64,000 nt of DNA from a virus: IMG/VR virus record IMGVR_UViG_3300005253_000004, positions 55,471-119,470 of that record, one strand, 5' to 3'. The notes beneath the pieces are model-generated. The model did no database searches and was not told where the DNA came from. It saw only the letters and a list, made by a program, of their open reading frames with translations. Every line of letters starts with the position of its first letter. Position 1 is the stretch's first letter. Shown in pieces: positions 29,671 through 36,571 of this stretch. The position numbers were made by a program, and so were the translations under genes.

Positions 29671-29912
29671 GCTCCCTCCTTCAAGAACCAGAACATGGCC
29701 TGGATGCCCTCCGGAGGAGCCTCCCTACATGCGAAACACGGGATACCCCGGTAGCAAAGACCGTAAACGAACGGATGCCATTCCAAATCGCTTCCGCATT
29801 TATGCCTACTGCAGGAACCACGGCATCTATGCTCGATGCTGATCGCCCGGATGGAGTTCAAATTGCGCCAGGCAAGCCGGAATGCCCCGATAGTGATTAG
29901 AGGCTCAGTCAT
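29667..29912 (-). CDS. W-HxC-CxxC family small protein, copy 19
   Basis: 81 aa. IGAFRLAW replaces the GDW strand (Phe first, Trp later). EHRC, CFAC, then APPEGIQAMFWFLKEG. Ends right after the helix. ATGA overlaps on both sides. Confidence 0.78.
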   Translation of the reverse strand: MTEPLITIGAFRLAWRNLNSIRAISIEHRCRGSCSRHKCGSDLEWHPFVYGLCYRGIPCFACREAPPEGIQAMFWFLKEGA

Positions 29913-30183
29913 TTTCCCTCCTAGAGTCCATATCTCCGGTCAGCATGACAAACAGCGCCTGAAGACCCTCAGGGACACGGGAGTGACATTGCGTGCAAGG
30001 ATATTGGAAGTACCGATAGATGTCTCGCCGAGCTGTCCACCACGAATGTTCACAGTTATGCCACAGATAATACAAGTAAGGGGTTCCTTGCTGGTGTTCT
30101 GGCGTTCCTTCTGTTTGCTCGTACAGCCCCCACCCTGCTTCAAAGGCGATGGGGTCAGGTTGCGGTTTCGGTTCAGTATCCAT
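29905..30183 (-). CDS. W-HxC-CxxC family small protein, copy 20
   Basis: 92 aa. EAGWGLYE strand, LWHNC, CTQC, then RVPEGLQALFVMLTGDM. The LTGDM ending is shared with copy 25. Pro-rich lead. Function unknown. Confidence 0.8.
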   Translation of the reverse strand: MDTEPKPQPDPIAFEAGWGLYEQTEGTPEHQQGTPYLYYLWHNCEHSWWTARRDIYRYFQYPCTQCHSRVPEGLQALFVMLTGDMDSRREND

Positions 30184-30186
30184 AGT

Positions 30187-30408
30187 CTACTCCTCCTTCA
30201 TGAATAAGAGCATCACTTGGATACTGTCCGGAGCTCTCTCTTGACAATTCCGACAAGGGCGATGACAAAGGCTAGGGGTTCCGCTAAACCCTTCCCATCG
30301 GTCCTTACACCGGTGCTCGATGAACCACCAGTCATATCCGCCCTTGTACCTGTACCGGGATAATCGGAAGTTTCCATATTCAAAGCGGACCGTTTTGTAG
30401 TCAGCCAT
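30187..30408 (-). CDS. W-HxC-CxxC family small protein, copy 21
   Basis: 73 aa, the shortest copy and close to a minimal domain: YGNFRLSRY (Phe for Trp), WFIEHRC, CRNC, APDSIQVMLLFMKEE. Useful for modelling the core fold. Confidence 0.8.
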   Translation of the reverse strand: MADYKTVRFEYGNFRLSRYRYKGGYDWWFIEHRCKDRWEGFSGTPSLCHRPCRNCQERAPDSIQVMLLFMKEE

Positions 30409-30640
30409 TGGGCTCTTCCTTCATAATCCAGAATATCGCTTGAAGGCCGTCTGAGGGACGACTCTTACACCAAGAGCACTTCCACCCCCGCGCCTGGACG
30501 CTGAAGATACGTCCGCGCCAGCAACCTTCATCGTCGTGGCCTTCTGGCACGGGGCACTTGTGCTCTAGGTACGTGTGCCGCATTATTGTCCCCATGTGCC
30601 GGCGGACCAGTCGGTAATCATTGTCAGTTTTGAGAACCAT
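30401..30640 (-). CDS. W-HxC-CxxC family small protein, copy 22
   Basis: 79 aa from ATG 30640, preceded by GAGG. TDNDYRLV (Tyr for Trp), LEHKC, WKCSWC, then RPSDGLQAIFWIMKEE. The 50 codons upstream in frame belong to the neighbouring gene. Function unknown. Confidence 0.75.
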   Translation of the reverse strand: MVLKTDNDYRLVRRHMGTIMRHTYLEHKCPVPEGHDDEGCWRGRIFSVQARGWKCSWCKSRPSDGLQAIFWIMKEEPNG

Positions 30641-30654
30641 CAAGGTCGCCTCAA

Positions 30655-31080
30655 TCAGTAGGCCCTTCCTAAGGGGAGTAAAACCCCGCCTGACCAAGGC
30701 CCAAATGTACCCGGCGGGTCGTCTTCTTCCACGCGCCTGCGCAGTTCCAGGACTTCGCTTACCTCCAAGGAGGTGTTGTCCGGCTCCAGCAGGCACCAGA
30801 CAGCAACGATGCTTGCGGGTGGAACTGCGAAGCAGTTCTCGCAGTGCCAGTTGGGCTTGATCTTCCGGGTCCCGTTGATAGAGAAGTCAGACCCTATGTC
30901 GGCTCGGTACTCACAGAGGTACATATCCCATTCAGTCTTTTCGCACTGGTGCCAGAGCCCATGCGTGGTGAACCTGTTATGATACTGGAGGATCCTCCAC
31001 CGGCCTCGTTTGAGCTTCTCAGCACCGTACTCTGTTTCGATGTACTCTGCTTGGGACTTCCATACGCCTTTCAGACTCAT
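30655..31080 (-). CDS. W-HxC-CxxC family protein, copy 23, with C-terminal extension
   Basis: 141 aa from ATG 31080 (ATGA overlap). RGRWRILQY strand, LWHQC, WHCENC, then VPPASIVAVWCLL. About 40 residues follow (acidic, then PGTFGPWSGGVLLPLG). One of four copies with an added tail. Confidence 0.75.
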   Translation of the reverse strand: MSLKGVWKSQAEYIETEYGAEKLKRGRWRILQYHNRFTTHGLWHQCEKTEWDMYLCEYRADIGSDFSINGTRKIKPNWHCENCFAVPPASIVAVWCLLEPDNTSLEVSEVLELRRRVEEDDPPGTFGPWSGGVLLPLGRAY

Positions 31081-31343
31081 GACCCCTCCATCAAGAACCA
31101 GAAACACGCCTGAAGCCCTTCGGCGGGGCGTTCTTTGCATAAGGGGCATTCCGTGCCTCGGTTGCCGGTCGTGTAGATCATCCCACGCCATTGTTCTTCC
31201 CATTTAAGGCCAGCAACAGAGCACTTGTGCTCGATGAGGATTACTGCGGGGAGATACACGGCGCCCATCCCGGTTTGACGGGTGTACTGGCGAATTCGCC
31301 ATCTGTCGATCTGGAGGTGGACTGTCGATCCGAGGTCACTCAT
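31077..31343 (-). CDS. W-HxC-CxxC family small protein, copy 24
   Basis: 88 aa. IDRWRIRQY strand, LIEHKC, CPLC, then RPAEGLQACFWFLMEGS. The strand resembles copy 23 and the helix copy 19, in line with local duplication. Function unknown. Confidence 0.8.
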   Translation of the reverse strand: MSDLGSTVHLQIDRWRIRQYTRQTGMGAVYLPAVILIEHKCSVAGLKWEEQWRGMIYTTGNRGTECPLCKERPAEGLQACFWFLMEGS

Positions 31344-31579
31344 GGCTTCATATCCCCTGTCATCAGGACGAACATTGCTTGGATCCCTTCGGGGACTGCT
31401 TTATGACACCAACCACAAGGGTGGTGTAGCCCTCTATACCTATACCGAGTAGCCACTAAGCCAGTGGTGTCTAGACATACGTGATGAAGAAAGTGACTCA
31501 TTTGCCAGCTAGGGCTCTGGTCTTGTGTGACGCAGAGGTCCCAGGTATCCTCAGACCAGATGACGTCTTTGGTCTTCAT
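31340..31579 (-). CDS. W-HxC-CxxC family small protein, copy 25
   Basis: 79 aa. SEDTWDLCV strand, LHHVC, CGWC, then AVPEGIQAMFVLMTGDM. Close to copy 20 in the helix. ATGA overlaps on both sides. Confidence 0.8.
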   Translation of the reverse strand: MKTKDVIWSEDTWDLCVTQDQSPSWQMSHFLHHVCLDTTGLVATRYRYRGLHHPCGWCHKAVPEGIQAMFVLMTGDMKP

Positions 31580-31959
31580 GGCTTGTACTCCCAGATCTGT
31601 CCAGGCTGCCCGATCGGTGTGCCACTACCCATGTAGAAGAAACCCCCTGGGACTAGGTAGAGGTAGTTCGAGGAGTAGAAGGGTGAGAGCTCTTCTTGGT
31701 ACTGGGGTTCTTCTAGGAGGTCGAAGTTCTTCAGCTTCCATAATCCCATGATCGAGTCCGGGATATCTGCTCCACAATGCATACAGGTCTGCATCGTCTT
31801 CATTTCCCAGGTGCTGATCGGCTTGTACTGGAGCAGAAAGTTCCACTTCCATTTGCACTTGTGATAAACTGTATCGAACATATCCTCGTACCCAGGGATA
31901 CCCTTGATGATCCAGCCTTGATCCTTAAATAGAACTCCTTCGTCACGCAAGCGACTCAT
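31576..31959 (-). CDS. W-HxC-CxxC family protein, copy 26, with aromatic extension
   Basis: 127 aa from ATG 31959, preceded by CAGGAG. DQGWIIKG strand, VYHKC, CMHC, then DIPDSIMGLWKLKNF. About 48 extra residues are rich in Tyr, Phe and Gly (FYSSNYLYLVPGGFFYMGSG). Function unknown. Confidence 0.75.
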   Translation of the reverse strand: MSRLRDEGVLFKDQGWIIKGIPGYEDMFDTVYHKCKWKWNFLLQYKPISTWEMKTMQTCMHCGADIPDSIMGLWKLKNFDLLEEPQYQEELSPFYSSNYLYLVPGGFFYMGSGTPIGQPGQIWEYKP

Positions 31960-32231
31960 CCGTGCTCCTGCCCGTATCGCACCAGCTCCCAAAACCCAAC
32001 CAGCTCAGTAGGAACGTCGGCGCAACAGTGGCTACAGCGTGGGTCGCCTTGAGGGTCATGTATCATGTTGGCATCCTTCTTCCACACGCTGGAGCATCGA
32101 TGCCACAATGTGGCAGTCGGTTGCCTCGCTCTGCCCTTCGACGGCGGGCCTAAGTATTCATCGTTGATGATGAAGAACCCATCATCCTCCCACAGGATTT
32201 TCCGATCGAGAAACTTAGGCACGGTAGTCAC
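31956..32231 (-). CDS. W-HxC-CxxC family small protein, copy 27
   Basis: 91 aa, GTG start at 32231 directly after the upstream stop. EDDGFFIIND replaces the Trp strand, LWHRC, CSHC, then DVPTELVGFWELVRY. No good ribosome site, so translation is probably coupled to the upstream gene. Confidence 0.75.
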   Translation of the reverse strand: MTTVPKFLDRKILWEDDGFFIINDEYLGPPSKGRARQPTATLWHRCSSVWKKDANMIHDPQGDPRCSHCCADVPTELVGFWELVRYGQEHG

Positions 32232-32582
32232 TCAAAACGGCATGCCGCGCAGCGAATCGGCCCAAGGATCCGGCTCCGAAGCGTCTGCTATTTCATTTGT
32301 ACTGCGGTCCCAGTCTAGCATGATGTAGGCCCCGGTTAGTCCTTCGGGGCTGAGAGCGTTGCACATCGTGCAGCGCCAGCCCTGCTCATCCGGACTAGAA
32401 TCGAAGCTCCTCCACGCGCCGTACCTGCACTCATAGATGGTACGGTGCTTGACGAGTTCTTCATCGCCGTAGTCATCGCAGTTGTGCCAGATCCGGACGT
32501 CCTTGCTCAATGCACTTTTCAGTAGCCGAAACCGACCTTCTCGCATCAGCATTTGCATGTATGCCCTAGGTTGGTGCGTCAT
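32232..32582 (-). CDS. W-HxC-CxxC family protein, copy 28
   Basis: 116 aa from ATG 32582 (ATGA overlap, GGAGG upstream). REGRFRLLK (Phe for Trp), IWHNC, WRCTMC, then LSPEGLTGAYIMLDW and a 23-residue acidic tail. Function unknown. Confidence 0.76.
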   Translation of the reverse strand: MTHQPRAYMQMLMREGRFRLLKSALSKDVRIWHNCDDYGDEELVKHRTIYECRYGAWRSFDSSPDEQGWRCTMCNALSPEGLTGAYIMLDWDRSTNEIADASEPDPWADSLRGMPF

Positions 32583-32857
32583 CCTAGCATAGCCTCCATA
32601 TGTGTCATCTGCCATAAAGCTTGGATACTCTCGGGGATTTCTTCTTCGCACAACCCACAGCGAGGGGTGTTCTTCATGTTATCAGAGTGGACTACGAGTT
32701 CTTTTCGATCATCCTTAGGGCATTCATGAAGCACGATAGGTGCCTCGGAAAGGTGCTTCCACTTCACACCCCACTTAGTGGGTGCGAGGAGTTTCCACGT
32801 TCCTTCTTGGATTATAGGCGTATCGTTGTACAAGTAGCGATCATCTTCTAGTCCCAT
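32579..32857 (-). CDS. W-HxC-CxxC family small protein, copy 29
   Basis: 92 aa. QEGTWKLLA strand, VLHEC, CGLC, then EIPESIQALWQMTHM. GGGAAG precedes ATG 32857. Function unknown. Confidence 0.8.
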   Translation of the reverse strand: MGLEDDRYLYNDTPIIQEGTWKLLAPTKWGVKWKHLSEAPIVLHECPKDDRKELVVHSDNMKNTPRCGLCEEEIPESIQALWQMTHMEAMLG

Positions 32858-32869
32858 GGGTTCTTCCCT

Positions 32870-33076
32870 TTATCGCTTCTGGGGGCCTTCCGGCACCTTG
32901 AGGATGGTCCTGCTTTTGTCTAGCTTGCAGCCCTCGTCACAGTGGAACTTCATACTTTTTCTGCCGAACAGTTTCACGGCCTTCACAGGCTTATTGTGAT
33001 TCCGACAGTAACGTATTTTCGAAAACCCTGCCGCACTCGGAAGGACTGTTCTCGGATTGCGCATTCGTTTACCCAT
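32870..33076 (-). CDS. Small basic Cys protein, 68 aa
   Basis: Unrecognised. Basic (MGKRMRNPRTV...), with YCRNHNK and FHCDEGCKLDK giving C-x2-H and C-x3-C, a plausible zinc site. It interrupts the family array but lacks the Trp strand and Pro-helix, so I do not count it as a member. Confidence 0.5.
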   Translation of the reverse strand: MGKRMRNPRTVLPSAAGFSKIRYCRNHNKPVKAVKLFGRKSMKFHCDEGCKLDKSRTILKVPEGPQKR

Positions 33077-33249
33077 TACCCCTCCGTAGGCTCCTTAATT
33101 CTGCGTTGGATCTCTCTGCGAATATCAGCCACTATATACCCGCTACCCGAGTCGTCGTTGAAATAATCCTCATTGTCGTCTATGTATTCTATAAGTTCCT
33201 TCAGCTCGGCTTTGACTGCCATCTCTGCCGCGTATCTATTAATTCCCAT
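33076..33249 (-). CDS. Small acidic helical protein, 57 aa
   Basis: ATG 33249 follows AGGAG. Sequence MGINRYAAEMAVKAELKELI then an acidic stretch (DDNEDYFNDDSGSG) and a basic helix. Unrecognised. Second of two non-family genes in the array. Confidence 0.5.
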   Translation of the reverse strand: MGINRYAAEMAVKAELKELIEYIDDNEDYFNDDSGSGYIVADIRREIQRRIKEPTEG

Positions 33250-33257
33250 GGTGTCTC

Positions 33258-33587
33258 CTATGAGATTGGTGCTTCGTAAAGTCTGACTGCCATCGCAATG
33301 CCTTTGTCGAGAACGAACCCACACCCTTCACACCAATACATCGGGCCGTCGTTGTTCTCGCGGAGCGTCATCTCTTTGTAGTCTTCTCGTCCTTCGCAGT
33401 GGTGGACGAGCATTTCGTGCGGAACTGTGTTGTACTTAACGAGGTACACGTTTTCGGCTATTTTCTTCACCGAAGATTCCGTCTTTTGCGTCTCTTCTTT
33501 GGAAGGGACTCGTTGGTAAACGGTGTCACCCTGACCGAAGAACGCGGGGCGAGCACGACGAATGATGCGAGCTATACCTTCCTTCAT
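33258..33587 (-). CDS. W-HxC-CxxC family protein, copy 30 (diverged)
   Basis: 109 aa. NVYLVKY in place of the Trp strand, LVHHC, YWCEGC, then LDKGIAMAVRLYEAP where Pro is lost. A 40-residue basic lead precedes. Included because the His-Cys and Cys-Cys sites and the order of elements are kept. Confidence 0.65.
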   Translation of the reverse strand: MKEGIARIIRRARPAFFGQGDTVYQRVPSKEETQKTESSVKKIAENVYLVKYNTVPHEMLVHHCEGREDYKEMTLRENNDGPMYWCEGCGFVLDKGIAMAVRLYEAPIS

Positions 33588-33943
33588 AGCTCCTCCTCCA
33601 TGATGATGATCCCTTTGATCCCATCAGAGAGGGTTTTCTCACAGCGACGGCACTTACCGTAGATGCTGATACCTCCTCCTTTGGTCTTGTAATACTCTAC
33701 CCATGACGGAGCCCTGATCCTATCGTCGTCACAGGCATGTGCCAATCGAGACCCTAGATCGTATTGTAGGGCCCTCCATGACGCGAACGAAAACCAGAGC
33801 GGGGAGTTCCTAGCAACGACGTTCAGCCGAGTGTACTCCTTCTGGACCCTCTCTACGATGACAGGCTTCGGGCACCAGTACCAGTCATCAATCTGAGGCC
33901 ACATCTCTTTGCGGATGAGCGTTTTCCGATGGTAGCTTCTCAA
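33584..33943 (-). CDS. W-HxC-CxxC family protein, copy 31 (diverged)
   Basis: 119 aa. I place the start at TTG 33943, overlapping the upstream stop (TTGA) with GAGG at 7 nt, rather than the longer frame to 34066. DWYWCP strand, AHAC, CRRC, then LSDGIKGIIIMEEE. A Trp/Arg-rich middle is extra. Start uncertain. Confidence 0.6.
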   Translation of the reverse strand: MRSYHRKTLIRKEMWPQIDDWYWCPKPVIVERVQKEYTRLNVVARNSPLWFSFASWRALQYDLGSRLAHACDDDRIRAPSWVEYYKTKGGGISIYGKCRRCEKTLSDGIKGIIIMEEEL

Positions 33944-34254
33944 GCTAATCCCTCGTCGCCTGTCCCTAAGCCATCGCTCCAGATGGCTCGAAGTCCATTT
34001 TCGTCTTCTGAGTCCCATATTTCTTTGCATCCTGTACAGTAATACCAGCCGTGAGTAAAGTCCCATCGGACCCTTTCAGTCAGGATCACCCATGTTGAGG
34101 GGTCCCCTGTATCTAAATCTTGCTCACAGATATGCAGAAGGGGCTGTACCCCCTCGTTATCATGCAGGTTCGGATCTCTGACAAACCACGCATCCTTAGG
34201 GAGTTCCTTGACTGGAACCTTGTAAACACCAGTACCCTCTATCCATTCTTCCAT
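33940..34254 (-). CDS. W-HxC-CxxC family protein, copy 32, first gene of the array
   Basis: 104 aa. KDAWFVRD strand, LLHIC, YYCTGC, then an acidic segment and NGLRAIWSDGL. The ATG at 34254 lies only 7 nt below the TATAAT of its promoter, so the mRNA is probably leaderless. Opens the run of 15 family copies. Confidence 0.68.
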   Translation of the reverse strand: MEEWIEGTGVYKVPVKELPKDAWFVRDPNLHDNEGVQPLLHICEQDLDTGDPSTWVILTERVRWDFTHGWYYCTGCKEIWDSEDENGLRAIWSDGLGTGDEGLA

Positions 34255-34260
34255 ATCTTC

Positions 34261-34289
34261 ATTATAGCTTTTCTTTCAAACTTTTGCAA
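34261..34289 (-). promoter_or_regulatory. TTGCAA-N17-TATAAT promoter for the family array
   Basis: Minus strand TTGCAA (34289-34284), 17-nt spacer ending AAGC, TATAAT (34266-34261). The spacer is nearly the same as that of 307-335. Drives 33940-34254 and the array. Confidence 0.72.
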
Positions 34290-34300
34290 CCCCCGAAAGC

Positions 34301-34329
34301 TTGCAATTTTCTGCGGGATAAGCTATAAT
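34301..34329 (+). promoter_or_regulatory. TTGCAA-N17-TATAAT promoter, rightward
   Basis: TTGCAA 34301-34306, 17-nt spacer ending AAGC, TATAAT 34324-34329 followed by GG. Divergent from 34261-34289 with 11 bp between the two -35 hexamers. Confidence 0.65.
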
Positions 34330-34336
34330 GGTATAC

Positions 34337-34365
34337 GTGCAAAGAAAAAGGAGAATTCCTATAAT
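34337..34365 (+). promoter_or_regulatory. GTGCAA-N17-TATAATTAAG promoter, rightward
   Basis: GTGCAA 34337-34342, spacer ending ATTCC, TATAAT 34360-34365 then TAAG. Second of two tandem rightward promoters; the ATTCCTATAATTAAG core recurs at 53562 and 61131. Confidence 0.7.
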
Positions 34366-34444
34366 TAAGTAGGAGCAACGATATCCACCCAGGAGACTCC
34401 AGTCTCCCTGCTTCGCGAGGACGTGCCAATCTAGAGGTACGGTC

Positions 34445-34612
34445 ATGGGACAGCCCAGCAGAGTTTACCTCGCGCAGCCTTTTAGGAGAATCATGATACT
34501 CTTTTTCAAATACTGGATCGAAGTCCTGAAACTGACCAAGGATCAGGCGTATAGGGTGCTCTACAGGTTCGTCCGGTTTTCGGCAGGTACAAAGGAAGAT
34601 GACGTTGTATAG
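34445..34612 (+). CDS. Small protein, 55 aa, start ambiguous
   Basis: ATG 34445 follows GAGGT; an internal ATG at 34493 has a better AGGAG and would give 39 aa. The shared part (MILFFKYWIEVLKLTKDQAY) is hydrophobic at the start, then basic. First gene of the rightward operon; it is followed by an 11-codon mini-frame. Unrecognised. Confidence 0.5.
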   Translation: MGQPSRVYLAQPFRRIMILFFKYWIEVLKLTKDQAYRVLYRFVRFSAGTKEDDVV

Positions 34613-34731
34613 GAGGCAACTCGTATGCTTAACGAACTTCAACTCAGAAGAAGGAGGTGATCTTTGTTTACGGGCCGTGGTGGCTCCGTGTACAGGTCAC
34701 CATGGTCCGCCCCTCGGGGCACAGGGAGAAT

Positions 34732-35208
34732 ATGAGTGATCAAGTAGTCCGTTATGAGACGGAAGAAGAGTACATCGAATATACAAATCATCGCCGCTGG
34801 CTCGCTACTGGTACACTGGTATCCTTCCCTGATTGGGCCAAGGATCCGGATGCTTACTGGAACGCGCACGCTGCCTACATACAGAAGCACCCCACCGCTG
34901 TCTTAGAGATGTGGACGCTGCTTCATAAAGAGCACATTGACCCCGGCACAGGCGAACTCCTCAGTCAAGACTGCAGTTATACCACTCTTGCGTATGAAAA
35001 TCTTGAGATAGGGAAAGTTTCTAGACAGCTCGTCAGAGACAACGAGCTGTCGGATCCAGGTACCCCTGTGTCTATAGAGTTTAGCGACATCAAAGAAGCA
35101 CAGAAAATGAGAGCGTTTCTGATGCAAGGAACGCCAGGATATTATTACGATATTAAGCATCGGGTGGGTGTGGCTATCATAGACAGGGAGACCAAAAATG
35201 CTGAATAA
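34732..35208 (+). CDS. Hypothetical protein, 158 aa
   Basis: Start at ATG 34732 (MSDQVVRYETEEEYIEYT) with GGGAG; a GTG at 34657 would add 25 residues. Soluble, acidic, with aromatic-rich DWAKDPDAYWNAHAAYI. Ends in a strand-helix unit (YYYDIKHRVGVAIID). No motif recognised. Confidence 0.55.
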   Translation: MSDQVVRYETEEEYIEYTNHRRWLATGTLVSFPDWAKDPDAYWNAHAAYIQKHPTAVLEMWTLLHKEHIDPGTGELLSQDCSYTTLAYENLEIGKVSRQLVRDNELSDPGTPVSIEFSDIKEAQKMRAFLMQGTPGYYYDIKHRVGVAIIDRETKNAE

Positions 35209-35638
35209 AATGTTGAAGAGGTTTTGGGCTAAGGTTAAACAAGGACCTGGATGCTGGGAGTGGCAGGCTGTCTGTTTTCCCGATGGGTATGGTGCTTTTA
35301 GATTGAAAGGTTCGATGCAAGGTGCTCATCGTGTGTCTTATGCGATGGGGCATGATATTCCCAAAGGTATGTGTGTCTTACATACCTGCGATAACAGACT
35401 ATGCGTAAGGCCCTCACATTTGTTCTTAGGAACAAAAGCCGACAACATGGCTGACAGAGACGCCAAAGGGCGGCAAGCAAGAGGGGTTCATAACGGAAAA
35501 GCAAAGCTTACTGAAGCACAAGTGAGAAGTATCCGCTCTGATCTTAGATCGCTGCGTGTGATAGCCGAAGATTATGAGGTGTTTCATACCACAATAGGAT
35601 GCATTAAACGACGTGAAACCTGGAAGCACGTCAACTGA
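35198..35638 (+). CDS. HNH homing endonuclease, paralog of 6050-6505
   Basis: 146 aa. Same layout as the left-arm copy: GCWEWQ, HRVSYAMGHDIP, LHTCDNRLCVRPSHLFLGT, ADNM, then a KLTEAQVRSIRSD helix-turn-helix. On the opposite strand and 29 kb away, showing nuclease mobility within one genome. GGGAG precedes ATG 35198, which overlaps the upstream gene. Confidence 0.88.
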   Translation: MLNKMLKRFWAKVKQGPGCWEWQAVCFPDGYGAFRLKGSMQGAHRVSYAMGHDIPKGMCVLHTCDNRLCVRPSHLFLGTKADNMADRDAKGRQARGVHNGKAKLTEAQVRSIRSDLRSLRVIAEDYEVFHTTIGCIKRRETWKHVN

Positions 35639-35668
35639 AAGAGGCTGTTGTTGACAAGGAGATCAAAG

Positions 35669-36415
35669 ATGATGGGTAATTTGTTTAAGAAAGAACTGAC
35701 GAAAATGGCAGAGGACCAAACCTTTAATGTCGCCGCACCCGGTGCCTACTACACCTCCACAGGGAACGACCCGAACAGGAGTCACGGTGCTGTGGTCGCC
35801 AACATCCATACCAAGCACGGAAAAGGCTTCTGGTCTCATATCCAGATCCATGCAGATGATTTCATTCAATATAAGCTGTTTAACGGGGTACGTCTCGGGA
35901 TGCTTCTATACAAACTAAAGCTCCATGAGCCTCGGGATGAAGAAGGTTTACGCCCTGACTGGCACTACATCAAGAATCAAGAGAATGCTAACGCGAAGCT
36001 GGAGGCTACTCTTGGGAAGACCTTCCTAGCAATTGATGAAGATATCTCCGAATGGGCTGCTAAGGAGCAAGAAGGCAAAGGCCATAGAAAATTCATCAAA
36101 AGCATCGCCAAAACGGATCCGGAGAACCTGAAGATGATCGCTGGACTGAAGGACCTCCACGATGGGATGGAGGCCCCGTTGGGGGACCACAACCCGGAGA
36201 ATTCCCAGCCTATGTCGAGCGGCACTGTCCCGACTATTACTGGACCGGTTTCCGCCGGAGTGGTCTATAACTACCAGCCACAGCCCGCTGGGTTATCCGT
36301 GGGATCAGAAACTCTTATCTCGGTAGACCCTGAGAGTAACGTCACGCTCGGCGACGGTATGAAGAAAGCTATCAGGGACGTGCTAGACGAACCTGAGACT
36401 GGCAAGGCTCCATAA
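35669..36415 (+). CDS. Hypothetical protein, 248 aa
   Basis: Starts at ATG 35669 after AAGGAG. N-terminus MMGNLFKKELTKMAEDQTFN; a central domain with HGKGFWSHIQIHADDFIQYK and a helical EWAAKEQEGKGHRK. The C-terminal third is Pro/Gly/Ser-rich (GTVPTITGPVSAGVVYN). Possibly virion-associated (inference). Unrecognised. Confidence 0.55.
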   Translation: MMGNLFKKELTKMAEDQTFNVAAPGAYYTSTGNDPNRSHGAVVANIHTKHGKGFWSHIQIHADDFIQYKLFNGVRLGMLLYKLKLHEPRDEEGLRPDWHYIKNQENANAKLEATLGKTFLAIDEDISEWAAKEQEGKGHRKFIKSIAKTDPENLKMIAGLKDLHDGMEAPLGDHNPENSQPMSSGTVPTITGPVSAGVVYNYQPQPAGLSVGSETLISVDPESNVTLGDGMKKAIRDVLDEPETGKAP

Positions 36416-36525
36416 AGGGGCCCGAAGGGCGCGCCCTGCGTAAAGGGTGCAGTGCGAAGATGGAGTCGCTACCCCATCTTAGGACCGTAAGACCTCCTTG
36501 GCTATTGGTACGCTGGGGAGGTTTC
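36416..36525 (+). ncRNA. Structured intergenic RNA, possibly terminator or leader
   Basis: GC-rich stretch with several stems: AAGATGG/CCATCTT (7 bp), and AAGACCTCC paired with GGAGGTTTC (8 bp) enclosing TTGGCTATTGG. No long U-tract follows, so it is not a textbook terminator. It separates the upstream operon from the promoter at 36526. Confidence 0.4.
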
Positions 36526-36554
36526 TGGCATTTAAGGTAGAAAATTCCTATAAT
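36526..36554 (+). promoter_or_regulatory. TTGCAA-type promoter variant, rightward
   Basis: TGGCAT (36526-36531, 4/6 to TTGCAA), 17-nt spacer ending ATTCC, TATAAT 36549-36554. ATTCCTATAATTA core as in sister promoters; ATG of the next gene is 18 nt downstream. Confidence 0.6.
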
Positions 36555-36571
36555 TAGGTAGGAGGGTTGTT

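Noticed and set aside
32870-33076. A 33rd family copy
   Set aside because: Cys and His present, but no Trp strand and no Pro-helix; the cysteine order is C-x2-H then C-x3-C.
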